Part shown: positions 37,658 to 46,658 of the stretch, one piece after another
Layout: the number at the start of each line of letters is the position of its first letter
How positions within the stretch are numbered: the stretch's first letter is position 1
Program-made: the position numbers and the translations under genes
Notes under the pieces: model-generated
What the model was told of the DNA's origin: nothing
Databases searched by the model: none
Seen by the model: only the letters and a program-made list of their open reading frames with translations
NCBI RefSeq assembly: GCF_045207655.1
Contig: NZ_CP108787.1
Coordinates: 1-64,000, forward strand
Length of the DNA stretch: 64,000 nt
DNA from: Embleya sp045207655
GTDB taxonomy: Bacteria; Actinomycetota; Actinomycetes; Streptomycetales; Streptomycetaceae
Direction of reading: 5' to 3'

Positions 37658-38593
37658 ATGATTGCTGCACGTTTCGCCCCGCTGGACATCGAATGCCTCG
37701 TGACGACCGCCGTGGAGTTGTGGGAGGACATCGACCCCGACGATCTTTCCGGGCACCAGCGGGACATCCTCGACCGCGCACGCGTCGCCATGCTCGCCGA
37801 GCACGCCGGCCGGCAGCCGTCCTTCCCCGAAGTGGTGACTTTCATCGGTCCGCGCCCGGCAGGCCGGGCATGGGTGCTGCGCCGCCACAGTCGCCACGAG
37901 GACGAGGTGAGCCTCCATGTCGACGAGGACTGCGCCAGGGCCGAACTCGCGAAGTACGCGCGCGGTGTCTGGGACAACGTCGTCGGCGACGAGGGCATCC
38001 CCGATCGGCCGCCCGCCGACGACCGTGACGTTGTGCGGCTCTACTACGGCCCCGACCGCGACGGCCGCCCGGACGAGGGATACAGCCTCCATCCCGAGAA
38101 GATCATCGGGCGTGGCCGGACCCGCATCGTGGCGCTCGACCATCGCTTCCCCGACGAGGATGCGTGCGAGCAGGCCAATCGGGATGCCATCTTTCATCCG
38201 CAGACCGACGCCGACGGCCTCCCGTGCGTCGAGATCGACGGCGTTCTGGTGTTCGCCTACCTCGATCACGAGGCCGGCGCCGTCCGGGTCTCCGTACACC
38301 TGGACTCCGCGCAGGACCGACTGTTGCGTCCCGACGGGAGCGTGCCGCTGCGCGTGGAGGTCGAGGACGACCTGGTGCTGGACACCGGTACGGGGGGCGC
38401 TTCCGAGCGGGGTCTTCTGGCCGAACTGCTCGATGCCGCCGACGACCTCCAGGAGCAGGCGATCCGCGAGGCGGCGATCGCGGCCGGCGTTCTGTGGCGC
38501 TGCCCGACCTGTCGGTGGGACAACCCCGCCCAGGCCTCCCGCTGCGAAGGTCCCGGCGCCTGCCGCGTCCCGAAGCCGAGGAAGACCGGGTGA
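37658..38593 (+). CDS. orphan protein with C-terminal RanBP2-type zinc finger
   Basis: The 311-aa product has a helical head (DIECLVTTAVELWEDIDPDD), a central DEGYSLHPEKIIGRGRTRIV domain and VRVSVHLDSAQDRLLRPDGS followed by VPLRVEVEDDLVLDTG. The last segment recurs in the two genes that follow. It ends LWRCPTCRWDNPAQASRC then C302, a W-x-C-x2-C-x3-N-x6-C-x5-C arrangement close to RanBP2-type fingers, which bind RNA or protein. ATG 37658 has GAGGAG upstream. First of three genes sharing a domain. Confidence 0.72.
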   Translation: MIAARFAPLDIECLVTTAVELWEDIDPDDLSGHQRDILDRARVAMLAEHAGRQPSFPEVVTFIGPRPAGRAWVLRRHSRHEDEVSLHVDEDCARAELAKYARGVWDNVVGDEGIPDRPPADDRDVVRLYYGPDRDGRPDEGYSLHPEKIIGRGRTRIVALDHRFPDEDACEQANRDAIFHPQTDADGLPCVEIDGVLVFAYLDHEAGAVRVSVHLDSAQDRLLRPDGSVPLRVEVEDDLVLDTGTGGASERGLLAELLDAADDLQEQAIREAAIAAGVLWRCPTCRWDNPAQASRCEGPGACRVPKPRKTG

Positions 38594-38695
38594 CGGCGCG
38601 ACCCCGACCGGGGTCGTCGACGCCGCAGGTCCTCGACCGGGCACGAACACCGCCGCCGCGTCGACGACCCCCGGTCGGGGCGCTCGATCACCGTC

Positions 38696-38959
38696 ATGCG
38701 TGGGGACGACGAGGCGCTCGTCGTGAGCATCGACATCGACCCCGCCCCCGAGCGCCGCGACCCCATCGGGACCGTAGCCATGCGCGTCTACGTCGACGCC
38801 TTGCTCGCCCACGACGGGGGCGACTTCGACCCGCACCGCATCCAGAGGGCCACCCCCGCCGGGGCGGAGGCCCCTTCGCCCCGGCACCAGGCCCAGACCC
38901 GCGCCACCACCGCCGGGCCCACCGACAAGCGCCCGACCTCACCGAAGGACAGGACATGA
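38696..38959 (+). CDS. small protein sharing the '-GSVAMRIYV-' domain
   Basis: The 87-aa product has DDEALVVSIDIDPAPERRDP and IGTVAMRVYVDALLAHDGGD, clearly related to the next gene and to part of the previous one. Similarity to the next gene extends upstream of ATG 38696 (frame-matched SITVMRGDDE against HITAVRSEDG), so this copy may be missing its N-terminus through a frame change; a GTG overlapping the previous stop at 38590 could be the original start. Its TGA overlaps the next ATG (ATGA), so the two are coupled. Confidence 0.55.
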   Translation: MRGDDEALVVSIDIDPAPERRDPIGTVAMRVYVDALLAHDGGDFDPHRIQRATPAGAEAPSPRHQAQTRATTAGPTDKRPTSPKDRT

Positions 38960-39315
38960 CCGTCGATCAGCCCGACCACACGGAGTTCCCGGAACTCCCC
39001 CCGGTTCGAGTCGTCGCCGCTCACACCGACGGCACGGCGACGAGTCTCGCCCTCGCCCCACTCGCCCCGATCCACATCACCGCCGTACGCAGCGAGGACG
39101 GAATGCTCGTGATCCACGTGGACAGCGAGGACGACAGCGACGCCGCCGTGCGCGAACGCCGCGACCGCAACGGCTCGGTGGCCATGCGGATCTACGTCGC
39201 CGCCGTCCTCGCCCACGACGAGGGCGACGACATCCACCCCGAATGGCCCCCTCACCCGCACCCCGGAGGCGGAGGCGACTCTCCGCCCCAGACCCCGCCC
39301 AGGAGGAATCCGTGA
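38956..39315 (+). CDS. small protein sharing the '-GSVAMRIYV-' domain
   Basis: The 119-aa product has PLAPIHITAVRSEDGMLVIH, VDSEDDSDAAV and NGSVAMRIYVAAVLAHDEGD, then a Pro/Gly-rich tail. It is the intact version of the domain found in 38696-38959 and in 37658-38593. ATG 38956 overlaps the previous stop and has GAAGGAC upstream; the next start (GTG 39312) overlaps its own stop. Function unknown. Confidence 0.68.
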   Translation: MTVDQPDHTEFPELPPVRVVAAHTDGTATSLALAPLAPIHITAVRSEDGMLVIHVDSEDDSDAAVRERRDRNGSVAMRIYVAAVLAHDEGDDIHPEWPPHPHPGGGGDSPPQTPPRRNP

Positions 39316-39619
39316 CCACCCGCACAGCACCCTCACCCACCACCCGACGACCCAGGCGTGAGCGGCTACCCCCTCCTCGGCACCGAGTCCTTCGAGGGCC
39401 CGGGCCGGGGGGACGACAATCCCGTCCCCGGTGTGAACACCGCACAAGCGCACCGGCGAATGGATCGAGCGACGTACGCATACGCCCGGCACCGGCGTGT
39501 CGAGCCCTCGCGGGCGTGGACATCCCTGTTGCGACGTCGCGGACGCCAAGGCCGGGGACCCTCCCGACGCCCGCACCGCAGGCGCCCCGTCCCGGATCCT
39601 TCCCCACCCGATCGACTAG
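39312..39619 (+). pseudogene. broken copy of the '-GTEFFEGPERGDDDPVPG-' gene
   Basis: AGGAGG at 39301-39306 and GTG 39312 mark a good start, but readable coding moves to another frame (YPLLGTESFEGPGRGDDNPV), then to the third (TPHKRTGEWIERRTHTPGTG to a TAG at 39617). The same protein pattern is seen in the next gene. At least two single-base changes are needed to restore one frame, so it is decayed or misread. Confidence 0.5.
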
Positions 39620-39631
39620 GAGTTCCTGACG

Positions 39632-39923
39632 ATGATCCCCTACACCCCCGTGCACGACCGTCTCGTCCTGCACGGCGCGTTCGAACCCCACGCGCCAGGC
39701 ACCGAGTTCTTCGAGGGCCCGGAGCGAGGGGACGACGATCCTGTCCCCGGTGCGGACGACCCGTGGCGCACGGACACCGGCGAGCGGAACCGGGGGCACC
39801 TGCGCGACCGCAATCGGCGCGGTATCCGCGCACTGGGGCGTCACCGGGGCGCAGGCCCGCGCGTGGCTGGTCGCCAACGGGCACCACGACGCCGCCCGCC
39901 GACACTTCGGGACCTCGGCGTGA
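39632..39923 (+). pseudogene. second copy, one frameshift
   Basis: ATG 39632 (AGGAG upstream) opens with PYTPVHDRLVLHGAFEPHAP and GTEFFEGPERGDDDPVPGAD, as in the copy just upstream. Near 39830 coding moves by one base to AHWGVTGAQARAWLVANGHH and DAARRHFGTSA, ending TGA 39921. Length is one base over a multiple of three, so a single extra base would explain it. Product about 96 aa, unknown. Confidence 0.5.
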
Positions 39924-40095
39924 GCGCGAACGCCGCCGTTGGGCCGGTGGTTCCGGTCGCGATCCGGGCCGCCGGCGGCGTGCCGCCCCTACGGGGTGTG
40001 CCCGGTCCCGACGGAGGTCCGCGACCGCACACGCCGGCTGATGCCGCCGAGACGTTCCCGTCCGTGTGGTCGACGACACGAGAGGCACCTCGATC

Positions 40096-40725
40096 ATGAG
40101 CTTCACTCCGCCCCCCGTGCCGGCGGAACTCGCCGATCTGCCCAGGACCAGGGCCGGATTGGTGGTGCCCGGAATCAGCCTGCGCCACCGCGACGGCACC
40201 GCCGTCCTGGGCATGGTCGACCATCGCCGCGCCCGCGACGCGCTGGTCCGGGGCCTGTGTCAGATCTGTCTGCGTCCGCTGGATGCTCGGATCGTCGCAC
40301 TCGCCCGCCCCCGTGACCTCGTCCAGGGGTGGATCTGCGAACCGGCGATGCACCGGGTCTGCGCGCACTATTCGATTCTGGGGTGTCCCATGTTGGCAGG
40401 AGTGCTCACGCACTACCGTGCCTCGCGCCCCGCGTCCGTCAGACAACCCTGCGGCGACCGGCAATGTCACTGCATCGCCTGGGCGCCCGAGGATCCCCAC
40501 GGCCCGCCCCCGAACGCGCCCGCGGAACCCTGGTACACGGTGTGGCTGGCGCCCGACTCGTACCGCGTCGGCATCCACCCCGCCACCGGGCGCCCGGCCC
40601 TCGACCTCTCCCGCGCACGGCCGTTGGCGATCCGACCTCTTCCGGCGACGGGCGCCACCAGTGAACAAGCCGACATGTACCGGGGAATCTTCCAATCCCG
40701 GGCATTCCTGTCCGACCTCTGGTGA
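40096..40725 (+). CDS. Cys/His-rich orphan protein
   Basis: The 209-aa product has GLCQICLRPL (C55, C58), CEPAMHRVCAHYSILGC (C81, H86, C89, H91, C97) and CGDRQCHC (C119, C124, C126), likely two zinc sites, then a strand-rich C-terminus (PWYTVWLAPDSYRVGIHPAT). I know this layout only from uncharacterised actinomycete proteins. ATG 40096 has a GAGAGG 11 bp upstream. It is the last gene of the plus-strand run before the tandem repeat. Confidence 0.72.
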   Translation: MSFTPPPVPAELADLPRTRAGLVVPGISLRHRDGTAVLGMVDHRRARDALVRGLCQICLRPLDARIVALARPRDLVQGWICEPAMHRVCAHYSILGCPMLAGVLTHYRASRPASVRQPCGDRQCHCIAWAPEDPHGPPPNAPAEPWYTVWLAPDSYRVGIHPATGRPALDLSRARPLAIRPLPATGATSEQADMYRGIFQSRAFLSDLW

Positions 40726-40956
40726 CCGTGGGCATCGCCCGGCCGCGACACGACGTCACAACGACACGACGTCACAACCGAGATCCGAATGTGGACGACG
40801 CCCGGACGGGGCGATCGGCGCTCGGCGAACCGGACGCGGGCGCTCACCACGAATCGCGTGACGGCGGCACAAAACGCCGGGCGCGGCGACGCGCCGGTCC
40901 GGGCACGGTCGTCACGGCGGCGGCACCCGTCCCACCCGGTCGATGCGGCAACGACG

Positions 40957-41119
40957 GCCGTACGCCGTACGCGGCCGTACGCGGCCGTACGCGGCCGTAC
41001 GCGGCCGTACGCGGCCGTACGCGGCCGTACGCGGCCGTACGCGGCCGTACGCGGCCGTACGCGGCCGTACGCGGCCGTACGCGGCCGTACGCGGCCGTAC
41101 GCGGCCGTACGCGGCCGTC
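40957..41119. repeat. 10-bp tandem repeat array
   Basis: Unit GCGGCCGTAC repeated about 14 times without spacers (full copies 40971-41110, partial ones at both ends). The unit contains the palindromes CGGCCG and CGTACG. The frames through it are open on both strands only because of the repeat. Confidence 0.95.
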
Positions 41120-42005
41120 GCCGAACTCGGGGCCGGGGTGCGCGTGTTCCCTCTCGGGGCCGGGATGCGCGTGTTCCGCGCGCGGCTGCGGTGCACACCG
41201 CTCGGGCCCGGCGTCTGCCGCATGCGTGGTGCGTCCCGGACCGTGCCGCGCGTTCCTCGCGGCGGGCCCGGGGCGCCGGCCTGTCGGCTGTTGTGACGCA
41301 CGCAGGGTCGCAGCCGGTCGTGTGGGGGGTGAATCCTCCCGCGTGATCCGCGCCCGCCGACGAGGTCGACCAGGCGCCGGGCGCGGAGCTGTCGGGACCG
41401 AGCCCGGGCGGGGGTGGATGCTGCCCGGCGGGTCGCGCGCCCGGCTGCCCTGTCCCGGTGTTCGTTCCGACCCGGGCGCGAATCCCGCGCGAAGAGCGCA
41501 CCCATCGGCGGGCGGGACGAACGCCGCCGCGGGGCCGATGGTTTCGACGTGAAGGGGCGCTCGGGAAACGGAGCCGGCCAAAGCCGTTGCGGCCCGGCAT
41601 GTCGACGGACCGCAGCCGGGGCCGGGCGTGTTCGCGTGTGCGGGGCGCCCGCGCACTTTCGTGGGTCTCCCGGCCGTGCAAAACGACCGTGGGCACGCCC
41701 GTTGGGGTGCGCGCGCTGTGCGCTCGTCCGTGTGTGCCGAGTACGTGTGCGGCGGCTGCGTGCGTGCCGCGCGGTGAACGGTCCGGTCGACGCCACACGG
41801 ACACGCACGGTCCGCGTGTCGCCCACCGGCCGCGGCGCGTCCGCGACGGACGAACCCGCCGTCCTGTGGACGGCTTCGACCACGCCTTCGGCCGCCGCAC
41901 GCACACGACGCCGTGCGGCCGTCGCCGGCCCCGAGCAGGCCGGCGCGGGCCTGCGGCCGATCGGGGACCCGGCGGCCCGGCCTTCATCGAACCGGCAGGA
42001 GGAAC
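41120..42005. other. non-coding flank of the tandem repeat
   Basis: No supported gene. Two near-identical 25-bp copies of CTCGGGGCCGGGNTGCGCGT near 41135-41190 follow the array. Confidence 0.4.
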
Positions 42006-42494
42006 ATGAACACCCCGCGGACCCCTCGCGCCGAAACCACCCCCGGCCGAACCGGGGATGCCGACGCCGGCGTTCCCCGACACAGGCGTTACCGCACGCT
42101 CCGGGACCCTCGCGAACGGCGGGTCGACGTCGGCGAGGAGTACGACGCCGGAAAGGCGACCGGTCGGGGACCGGCGAGCGCAGACCCGGCCCAACCGGCG
42201 AGCGGCGAACCCCCGCGCGACGGTGCCCGGTCCGGCGGCCGTGCCGACGCGCCGGCGCCGCGCGACGACGGGACCGCGACCGCCCCCGACGTCGTCACGG
42301 ACCACACGCCGGGCTGCGACGGAGGCAGGACCAGCCCCTGCCCGCGCCGCGTCGTGTGGCGCATACGCGCCGCCGATGCGTCTGCCACCTGGATCTTCAC
42401 GTGCGGTATCCATCTCGCATGGGCGGCCTGCGAGTCCGCCGCCGGAGGACACGGCCGGCTGGACCTGCGACGCATCACCGCGGACGAACCCTGA
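42006..42494 (+). CDS. hypothetical protein with Cys-rich C-terminus
   Basis: The 162-aa product is Arg/Pro/Asp-rich and low-complexity for 95 residues, then ordered: DHTPGCDGGRTSPCPRRVVW, WIFTCGIHLAWAACES and LDLRRITADEP. Cys and His here (C, C, CGIH, C) may bind zinc; similar tails occur in small actinomycete plasmid proteins. ATG 42006 has AGGAGG at ideal distance, which is the best evidence it is real. Confidence 0.65.
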   Translation: MNTPRTPRAETTPGRTGDADAGVPRHRRYRTLRDPRERRVDVGEEYDAGKATGRGPASADPAQPASGEPPRDGARSGGRADAPAPRDDGTATAPDVVTDHTPGCDGGRTSPCPRRVVWRIRAADASATWIFTCGIHLAWAACESAAGGHGRLDLRRITADEP

Positions 42495-43443
42495 ACCCGC
42501 CCGATCGCCACACCCCCGTGGTGGCCGGACGGGGCCCGCGCCCGGACAGCCGCTGTGGACCTCGGTGAAACGGTGTTCGGCAGACACGGAGCTGGCGGCG
42601 GGCGGCGGCGGCAACGACTCGACCGGTGCGTGCCCTCGGCCGTGGCGTGCTCCGACATGTCGTGACGACCGGGTCGTTCCGTTCTCGGCCTTCACGCTCC
42701 CATACGCGGCGACCCCGTTCGGGCGCGGTCGCCCGGCCGTCGTGTGTGCCCCGTGGCTCTCGTCGACGACGTGTGCGCTCCAGGTGCGGTCGACGACGTG
42801 TGTGCCCCGGTGCGTGCGGCGGTGTCCGTGCGCTCGTTGCCCTGGGTGTCGTGTCCGGGCGCACGGCGCTGTGCGTGTGCGGCTCTGCGGTGTGCGTATC
42901 GGCTGTGCGCGCCGTGTGCGACCGGGCCGGCCGGGCGGCTCGGGAAGTCGCGTGGCCGACGTGGTGCGCCGCGTGGGTACGCGCGTGCGGTCGCCGTGCG
43001 GTGGGCACGCCGCGCGTCCGGGTGTGCGCTCGTGCGTCCCGACCGTTCTTGTGCGCGGCCTGCGCACGATCGCATTCCCCATGGTCACGAACACCGACAC
43101 GGCACGGCGGGCCGCAGCCGCGTCCACGAGTACGGCTCGCGGCCGACCGGACCAGGGTGTCCGACGGTCGGGGCAGGTCGGTCACCGGCGCGGGTCGGTC
43201 GGTGGCCGGGATCACGGGGATTCCCGTCCGGTCCTCGGCGCGGCTGTGTCCGGGCAGTGTGGACGGCCGGGAGTGGGCGACAATCGACCCCGGACGAGCG
43301 GGGAACGAACGGCTCACGGCGCGGTCGAACACGGACCGGCGACGCGGCCGGAGCCCGATTCCCGGGGAACGGCCGGCCGCTCGTGGTGAAGACACCCACA
43401 CCGACGAGCAAGGCCGGGTCCGTGAAAGCTCGGTGCCCGGCTG
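42495..43443. other. intergenic, GT-rich, no supported gene
   Basis: The plus strand is rich in GTG/TGC and holds two copies of CGTCGACGACGTGTG near 42758-42800. Open frames look like shadows. Confidence 0.4.
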
Positions 43444-43716
43444 TCATCCGCGGTCGAGAACGCCCCTGTGGGCCCGGCGGACGGCCGCGATCGAACGCTC
43501 GCTCGTTTCGGGTGGAGCCGCGAGATCCCGGGCGAGCGCGTCATAGGCCTCGCGATCGAGATAGGTACAGCCGAGGGAGGCTCGCAGGACACGCATGGCC
43601 TCCTCCAGGGCGGCGACCCTGACGAAGTCGCTCAACTGCACCTCCTCGGCGTCCGCCGCCTCCTGCAGCTGCTTCGCGCCCGGGGGCAGACGCACTTCCA
43701 GCCGGTCGTCCGCCAT
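43444..43716 (-). CDS. DUF1778-type antitoxin, apparently orphan
   Basis: The 90-aa protein starts DDRLEVRLPPGAKQLQEAAD and AEEVQLSDFVRVAALEEAMR, the ribbon-helix-helix head of DUF1778 antitoxins (TacA-like), followed by a short C-terminal tail. ATG 43716 has GAGAGG upstream. In known pairs a GNAT toxin gene follows directly. Here the stop overlaps an ATG (ATGA) of a 120-aa frame (43085-43447), but that frame has no acetyltransferase motif and poor sequence, so the toxin is probably lost. Confidence 0.75.
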   Translation of the reverse strand: MADDRLEVRLPPGAKQLQEAADAEEVQLSDFVRVAALEEAMRVLRASLGCTYLDREAYDALARDLAAPPETSERSIAAVRRAHRGVLDRG

Positions 43717-43824
43717 CGTCTCGCCCTCTCGTCGGGGCCGTCATCGTCCCTCGCCGACGCGCGGTCGGACAAACGTACGGACACACGTACGCACGGCACG
43801 GCCCGGTGCGCCGACCCCTGGTGG

Positions 43825-44826
43825 ATGACTCGGACCCAGCACGCGGACCTCGACATGCCCCGGAAACCGTCGCCCCGCGTCGTGGCACGCGTGTGGGACT
43901 CCGATTTCCGCGGCGACGACGTTCTGCTCGACCTCCACGACGGCGCCCGCTCGACACCGCTCGCCGCCGACGTCGACCGCACCCACACGTGCGAGATGTG
44001 CGGCGCCCACAGCGAGCGCGTCCTCGCCGTCCACCCGCGACACGGCCGCCGCCGCTTGTGCCCGGCGTGCGCGAAGGTCGCCACGATCCGGACCGCCCAG
44101 CGCGAGGCCGTCACCCGACGCGCGGCCGAGAGCGCCTGGGCGCGCCGGGTCGTCGCCGACCCGACCAGCGCGTGGGCCCACCTGCGCTACGGGCCCCGCA
44201 GCCGCACCGAAGCCGGCCGCCGGCGGCGGCCGCCCTACGTCCTGGTGACCGCCGTCGACCACACCGGCGCGACCCTGGTCCGCACGACCATCCGCCTCGC
44301 GGGACCCCGTTCGACCGACGAGGTCCCGAACAACGCCGTCCCGCTGGACAAGGCCGCCCGCCAGCTCACGCGCCGGCTCGGCGGCCGCCGACTGATCGTG
44401 TGGCGCGCCGAGGACGCCGCCGCGATCCGGGAATGGACGGGTGACGGCCCGGCCGCGTGCCGATACGTCGACGGCGACGCCCTCGCCCAGCGTCTGCCGG
44501 CGTGGCGCGGTGTCGTCACCCGCGCCGGCGCACGGGTGCCCACTTGTCTGTCCCCCGGCCGCGCGGACCGCCTGTTCGTGGCGACCATGCGCATGGCTTC
44601 CCTGCCCGAGCTCGACGACGACGCCCGCGCGTGGCTGACCGCGGGCCCCGGCACCGCCCGCGTCGAGGTCACCGGCGACGAGGAGTTCACCCGCCGCGTC
44701 CACGCCGTCCTACGCGCCGTCGACATCGTCGCCGACGACGCCGAACCCGCACCGACCCCCCTGCGCGGGATGCCCGGCACCGTCACCATGGCCGTGCACT
44801 GCCACCGCGACGGCACCACCGGCTGA
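43825..44826 (+). CDS. orphan protein with zinc ribbon, possible exonuclease-like fold
   Basis: The 333-aa product has a zinc ribbon (C56, C59, C79, C82 in THTCEMCGAHSER and LCPACAK) and then a domain with YVLVTAVDHTGATLVRTTIR, NNAVPLDKAARQLTRRLGGR, RLIVWRAEDAAAIREW and CRYVDGDALAQRLPAW. The order recalls a DnaQ/DEDD 3'-5' exonuclease, but the acidic catalytic residues are not all evident. I chose ATG 43825, though no ribosome site is clear. Function unproven. Confidence 0.65.
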   Translation: MTRTQHADLDMPRKPSPRVVARVWDSDFRGDDVLLDLHDGARSTPLAADVDRTHTCEMCGAHSERVLAVHPRHGRRRLCPACAKVATIRTAQREAVTRRAAESAWARRVVADPTSAWAHLRYGPRSRTEAGRRRRPPYVLVTAVDHTGATLVRTTIRLAGPRSTDEVPNNAVPLDKAARQLTRRLGGRRLIVWRAEDAAAIREWTGDGPAACRYVDGDALAQRLPAWRGVVTRAGARVPTCLSPGRADRLFVATMRMASLPELDDDARAWLTAGPGTARVEVTGDEEFTRRVHAVLRAVDIVADDAEPAPTPLRGMPGTVTMAVHCHRDGTTG

Positions 44827-45311
44827 CCCACACGCGCCCGCCACCACGCGACATCGACACACACCCCGGACACACAGTTCGCGGACACGTCGCCGAACCG
44901 CGGACCCGCGACCGGCGACTGCGGGCACCGACTTCGTCGCCCTGGGCCGACAGGACTTCGGGACGCGTCACCCACCCGGCCCCCCAACCACCGAACAACC
45001 GGCAGGGCCGCAGCCGTGCACGGCCACGCCGAGCCGTGCCGAGCCGTTCGAGGGCCTCGCCGCGTCGGCGGGCGCCGTCGCCGCGAAGGCGTTACGGACG
45101 CCGAGGACCACGACTCGGCGGCACACCTCCTCCAGGCCGCCGGCGCGGCCGGCAGACCGAACGAAGCGCGCGACCGGCCATCGACGACCCGACCGTCCGG
45201 GCACGTCACGCCGGGCCGCGTCCGGCACGGGGATCCCGCCGGCGCCGCGGGCCGGACGGGCAGTCGGGTGAGCCGTCGTTGCCCCGCGCGGGATCGTTCG
45301 TTGGGCCGGGC
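44827..45311. other. intergenic, nothing recognised
   Basis: About 480 bp with only Arg/Pro/Ala-rich shadows. Confidence 0.35.
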
Positions 45312-45554
45312 ATGGAGACGGAACTCGAGGTGGCACGGCTGTTGGACCTCTACGAGACGTTCGGACGAGCGGTGGTGGCGACCAACGACGAAGATCCGGA
45401 CCTCGCACGCGCGTTGATGATGCAGGCCGCGATCAGACACGGCCCGGAGAACCTCCTCGCCGTCGCGGACCAGGTCCTCAACGGCGACACACCCAACCCC
45501 GTCGACCGAGCCCACTGGGAGGCGTGGCTCCTGGGCCTGCACATCCGGCTCTGA
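45312..45554 (+). CDS. small helical hypothetical protein
   Basis: The 80-aa product (METELEVARLLDLYETFGRA, DPDLARALMMQAAIRHGPE, LLAVADQVLNGDTPNPVDRA) is wholly helical with good codon bias. ATG 45312 has no ribosome site and may be leaderless. Function unknown; not similar to the neighbouring families. Confidence 0.55.
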   Translation: METELEVARLLDLYETFGRAVVATNDEDPDLARALMMQAAIRHGPENLLAVADQVLNGDTPNPVDRAHWEAWLLGLHIRL

Positions 45555-45865
45555 ACAGCATTCGGGTACCTCGGATCGTGGTCCGTCGCGTCCTCGCCGG
45601 GCGGAACGGCCGTACCGCCGGTCCGTATCGGCGACACGACGGGATCGGGCGCAGCGTGCGGCCCAGGCCCCGCAGGCGCGACGACCCGGCCACGGTCGCC
45701 GCCGAACTCAACAGCCGACCACGCAAGACGCTCGACTCGGAACCCCAGCCGAGCGCCTGTCTAAACTGCTCGCGGCATGATGAACCGACCACGTGTTGAC
45801 AACCACTCGGATTCGCCATCCCCGGGAGCCGGGAGACCACGGCCCGAACCCACAGGCTGCCGCGC
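45555..45865. other. intergenic between convergent genes
   Basis: About 310 bp, no gene or convincing terminator seen. Confidence 0.3.
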
Positions 45866-46138
45866 TCAGGTGGCGTCGTCCTCGGACCGAGACGTCTCCC
45901 AGGTGTGGCGTCTGCCCGGGACCGCATCGAGGAGACCCGGCCAACGCTCGGCCACCATCTTCAGATTGACTCGCGCCCGCTGGAGATTGCAGTCGAAACC
46001 GATCCCCTGGTAGGCGGCGAGCGCACGCTTGCCGTCCCAGACCCCGGGTTCGGCTCGGATGCGGTCACGAAGCTGCTCGAGTCGCGGTGCTTCCCCCCAC
46101 GCTCCGGCCTGCGTATGGACCGTGCCATCCGTGTCCAT
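45866..46138 (-). CDS. small hypothetical protein
   Basis: The 90-aa product has APRLEQLRDRIRAEPGVWDG, KRALAAYQGIGFDCNLQRAR and WPGLLDAVPGRRHTWE, with no known motif. ATG 46138 has AGAAAGGA upstream at a good distance. Confidence 0.62.
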   Translation of the reverse strand: MDTDGTVHTQAGAWGEAPRLEQLRDRIRAEPGVWDGKRALAAYQGIGFDCNLQRARVNLKMVAERWPGLLDAVPGRRHTWETSRSEDDAT

Positions 46139-46373
46139 CGGTTCATCCTTTCTGCGTCAAGCCGTTGGGCCTCCTCGTGTAGCCCCCAACGAGAACAACC
46201 CCGGTCGGGGCCGGGGCCGTTCCGAAGACCCTACGGAAGCCCCGACGCCTCCTCGAGGTGGCCGGCGCTAAGGCCGGTGAACGAATACACCGGGCCGGGC
46301 GAGGCGGCCCGGCCGATGGCCGCCGCCGGGGCACCCGGCAGGTGGGCCGACGAAGGTACGCGCCGGGGGTTCC

Positions 46374-46658
46374 TCACGCCGACGGCCACGCAGTGCCGCG
46401 GGTGGACAGCCACTTCTGCAACACCGCGTGGTCCAGCTCGGTCAGGCCGGGTCCCGTCCACGTCTCATTGTCGCTCTCGTGAAGAACGATCAGACCTCGA
46501 TCCCGAAACCCGACCAGGACCCGGCGGTCCCACGCGGGGTGGTAGCGGACGGGCATCTCGTCGCGGATGATGCGGAGGACGTCCGCGAGCCGAGCGGTCA
46601 GGACTTGCTTGCGCCCGCCGACATCCACGTACGACATCCGTCGGTCACGCGACGTCAA
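46374..46658 (-). CDS. small hypothetical protein, winged-helix-like
   Basis: The 94-aa product (LTARLADVLRIIRDEMPVRY, RRVLVGFRDRGLIVLHESDN, LTELDHAVLQKWLS) has a helix-helix-wing pattern like small DNA-binding proteins, an inference only. TTG 46658 has GGAGG at about 5 bp and overlaps the end of the upstream gene by 14 bp; ATG 46637 is the alternative. Confidence 0.6.
   Translation of the reverse strand: MTSRDRRMSYVDVGGRKQVLTARLADVLRIIRDEMPVRYHPAWDRRVLVGFRDRGLIVLHESDNETWTGPGLTELDHAVLQKWLSTRGTAWPSA

Noticed and set aside
40957..41119. CRISPR array
   Set aside because: Repeats are contiguous and 10 bp long with no spacers, and no cas gene is near. The same applies to 15229-15318.
40467..43127. 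886-codon minus-strand open frame
   Set aside because: It is kept open by the 10-bp tandem repeat and GC bias. It runs against a well-supported plus-strand gene (40096-40725) and has no protein-like segments.
43085..43447. GNAT toxin partner of the DUF1778 antitoxin
   Set aside because: The frame is in the right place with an ATGA overlap, but it lacks the acetyl-CoA-binding motif and is Arg/Pro-rich after 30 residues.
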